From: Methylomonas sp.
Lineage (GTDB): Bacteria; Pseudomonadota; Gammaproteobacteria; Methylococcales; Methylomonadaceae
DNA length: 9,357 nucleotides
Assembly (NCBI GenBank): GCA_028688235.1
Contig: JAQTYP010000104.1
Coordinates: forward strand, 1 to 9,357
Reading direction: 5' to 3'
Under the pieces are notes generated by a model, which was not told the DNA's origin, searched no databases, and saw only the letters and a program-made list of their open reading frames with translations. Position 1 is the stretch's first letter. Each line of letters opens with the position of its first letter. Shown here in pieces: positions 5,775 to 9,357 of this stretch. The position numbers and the translations under genes were made by a program.

Positions 5775-6260
5775 ATGTTGATTACATGTCTACGCCATGC
5801 GACCGCCGAAGATTACACACCGGCGTCCACCGATGCAGAACGGGCACTGGTCAAAAAGGGCAGAGATCAAGTCGGGAAGGTCGCGGAATTTTGCCGAAAA
5901 AACTCGTTGGCGCCCGGCGTGTTGCTGACTAGCCCTTTATTACGCGCCAAACAAACAGCCAAATTATTGGCTAGCCGATTACCGCAATGCGATCAACCGC
6001 AACTCGTCGACTGGCTGGCGGCCGGCGCCAATTCCGCAACGATTATCGCGGAGCTGGGCAAATTGGAAGTGGCCGGCGTTAACGATGTCTGGTTGGTGGG
6101 GCATGAGCCGGATATCTCGGCATTGATTGCCCGCTTAATCGACGCCGATAACGATTGCATCCTGATTAAGAAGGCCTCGTTGACGCGGCTCGACGCGAGC
6201 TTCGAGCCCGTCAAAGCGCAACTGCTTTGGAGTATTCCCTGCGCGATGATGCGATCTTGA
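5775..6260 (+). CDS. sixA: SixA-type phosphohistidine phosphatase (histidine phosphatase superfamily)
   Basis: A 161-residue cytoplasmic protein of the histidine phosphatase (phosphoglycerate mutase-like) superfamily. SixA in E. coli dephosphorylates phosphohistidine on proteins such as ArcB and the nitrogen phosphotransferase system. The catalytic core is complete: Arg7-His8 in the LRHATAEDY motif, with the nucleophilic His8; Arg57 in TSPLLRAKQTA; and His110 in VGHEPDIS. The short length without extra domains is as expected for SixA. The ATG at 5775 is chosen because the AAGGAG ribosome-binding site at 5763-5768 sits 6 nt upstream and the product then begins exactly at the conserved LITCLRHA strand; an upstream in-frame GTG would add residues encoded by the palindromic repeat. 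The protein substrate here is unknown. It lies alone between ubiH and a convergent operon. Confidence 0.88.
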   Translation: MLITCLRHATAEDYTPASTDAERALVKKGRDQVGKVAEFCRKNSLAPGVLLTSPLLRAKQTAKLLASRLPQCDQPQLVDWLAAGANSATIIAELGKLEVAGVNDVWLVGHEPDISALIARLIDADNDCILIKKASLTRLDASFEPVKAQLLWSIPCAMMRS

Positions 6261-6403
6261 CGACGCACTTGTCGTTGCAAACCTTGGCCTATCCTGTATG
6301 GCAAGCCGCATACGGCGCGTATCCGTTCGGTGGTCGTTTTGGTCCTAATTCCGAGATATGAATCATCCCCTATTTTCAAGCTAAGATTGCCAAAAATAAT
6401 GTT

Positions 6404-6649
6404 TCAAACAGTCTTGGTCGATGTCTGCATAATGAATTCAGCCAAATCTTCTTTAGAAAACGGCCAAGCCAGCTCCGAAGCGCTGACTTGATCGAATAAT
6501 ACGGGGATGCGGAGACCGTATTGTCGCAGCCAATTTTCGTCTAACAGCACCTCTCGTTTGTCGAAAGACAGGCCCATCTCTTGTAGCATTAGTTCCGCCT
6601 GTTCACACAAATGACAAGCATCGGTGCCGAATAATATCCAATCCGCCAT
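6404..6649 (-). CDS. Glutaredoxin-like thioredoxin-fold protein (DUF836 family)
   Basis: An 81-residue protein with a compact thioredoxin fold. The N-terminal strand WILFGTDACHLC leads to the redox motif Cys12-His-Leu-Cys15 at the start of a helix, then a second strand-helix unit, and an RIPVLFDQ segment at 47-54 with the cis-proline (Pro49) that all thioredoxin folds place opposite the cysteines, then a short C-terminal helix with the DLAEFI pattern. This is the layout of the DUF836 (PF05768) glutaredoxin-like family, whose partners are mostly unknown. The start at 6649 shares one base with the stop of the upstream membrane-protein gene (TGATG), so translation is probably coupled; a longer frame reaching upstream to 6853 only reads the shadow of that gene. 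A disulfide reductase role is inferred from the motif. Confidence 0.85.
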   Translation of the reverse strand: MADWILFGTDACHLCEQAELMLQEMGLSFDKREVLLDENWLRQYGLRIPVLFDQVSASELAWPFSKEDLAEFIMQTSTKTV

Positions 6650-7149
6650 CAATGTTTGGAGATTTTGTCCAGATAACCCATGATGAAGGCCGATATCACC
6701 AGGGTCAAATGAATGATGACATACCAGAGCATTTTTTCGCTCGCCGTATGTTCCACTTCCATGAAGACTTTCAACAGCCGGATCGAGGAAATCGCGACGA
6801 TGGACGTGGCGACTTTTAGTTTCAACGACCCATAATCGTGAGTTCCGAGCCAATCCAGTTTTTCGGCGTCACTGCCTATGTCCAGTCTGGAAACGAAGTT
6901 CTCGTAGCCGCTGAACATCACGATCAGGGTTAGGCTGCCGACCAGGGTCAAATCGACGAAGGTTAGCAGCTTAAGGATGATCTGACCGTCGTCGATCTCC
7001 AGGATATGCGGTAGAAAGTGGTACAGTTCCTGAAAAAACTTGATGGCCAGAACCAGCAATACCACGCTCATACCCAGAAAAACCGGAGCCATGATCCAGC
7101 GACTGGCATACATCAGGCGTTCTACAAAATGTTCGAGGCGCTGTTGCAT
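6649..7149 (-). CDS. UPF0114 / YqhA family inner-membrane protein
   Basis: A 166-residue integral membrane protein with four predicted helices at about 20-42, 62-80, 113-130 and 141-160. The N-terminal ERLMYASRWIMAPVFLG segment (10-26), the LTFVDLTLVGSLTLIVMFSGYENFVSR block (61-88) and the DYGSLKLKVATSIVAISSIRLL block (105-126) are the hallmark sequences of the YqhA/UPF0114 family (TIGR00645), a widespread protein of unknown function. The start has a GGAG ribosome-binding site at 7159-7162, 9 nt upstream, and lies 16 nt after the metH stop, so it is likely co-transcribed with metH and with the downstream glutaredoxin-like gene. No charged catalytic site is evident. Function unknown; I assign none. 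Confidence 0.9.
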   Translation of the reverse strand: MQQRLEHFVERLMYASRWIMAPVFLGMSVVLLVLAIKFFQELYHFLPHILEIDDGQIILKLLTFVDLTLVGSLTLIVMFSGYENFVSRLDIGSDAEKLDWLGTHDYGSLKLKVATSIVAISSIRLLKVFMEVEHTASEKMLWYVIIHLTLVISAFIMGYLDKISKH

Positions 7150-7165
7150 CAGAATTGGCTCCGTA

Positions 7166-9357
<2,192 letters not shown>

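Noticed and set aside
6260..6275. Small hairpin ACGAC/GTCGT just after the sixA-like gene as a terminator
   Set aside because: Only a 5-bp stem and no T-run follows; not enough to call. The convergent gap 6261-6403 shows no other clear structure.
6650..6853. Longer N-terminus for the glutaredoxin-like protein
   Set aside because: It would run through the YqhA-type gene in another frame; the ATG at 6649 gives a compact thioredoxin fold and overlaps the upstream stop.

Overview
The window is an ordinary chromosomal stretch from a gammaproteobacterium. The zapA-6S RNA pair and the divergent ygfB-pepP-ubiH cluster are classic gammaproteobacterial arrangements, and the MetH fragment closely follows the E. 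coli type of cobalamin-dependent methionine synthase. The overall look resembles what I remember of Methylococcales-type methanotrophs, but no gene here is diagnostic of that order, so the finer placement is a guess.

Layout, left to right. (1) Positions 1-1565, plus strand: the C-terminal end of cydA and a complete cydB, the two large subunits of a cytochrome bd quinol oxidase. (2) About 1597-1777, minus strand: a 6S RNA gene (ssrS), recognised by its architecture. It lies just downstream of zapA and converges on cydB. (3) 1798-2315, minus strand: zapA and, upstream and overlapping it by 4 nt, a small ZapB-like coiled-coil protein. (4) 2316-2422: a short divergent intergenic region. (5) 2423-5476, plus strand: ygfB (UPF0149), pepP (Xaa-Pro aminopeptidase) and ubiH (ubiquinone hydroxylase), tightly packed and probably one transcript. 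(6) 5477-5774: a noncoding stretch with two overlapping hairpins and a roughly 115-bp palindromic, MITE-like element with imperfect terminal inverted repeats. (7) 5775-6260, plus strand: a SixA-type phosphohistidine phosphatase. (8) 6404-9357, minus strand: the C-terminal 60% of metH, then a UPF0114/YqhA-type membrane protein and a DUF836 glutaredoxin-like protein, with 16 nt and a 1-nt overlap between them, so probably one operon.

Functionally the window joins aerobic respiration (a bd oxidase and a ubiquinone biosynthesis enzyme), growth-phase control of RNA polymerase (6S RNA), Z-ring assembly (zapA and partner), peptide turnover and methionine/C1 metabolism. I see no phage, toxin-antitoxin, CRISPR or defence system and no clearly novel multigene system. 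The points most worth a second look are the 6S RNA and the competing hairpin at its 3' end, a CydB that lacks residues lining the proton path in the E. coli enzyme, and the structured repeat region upstream of the sixA-like gene.
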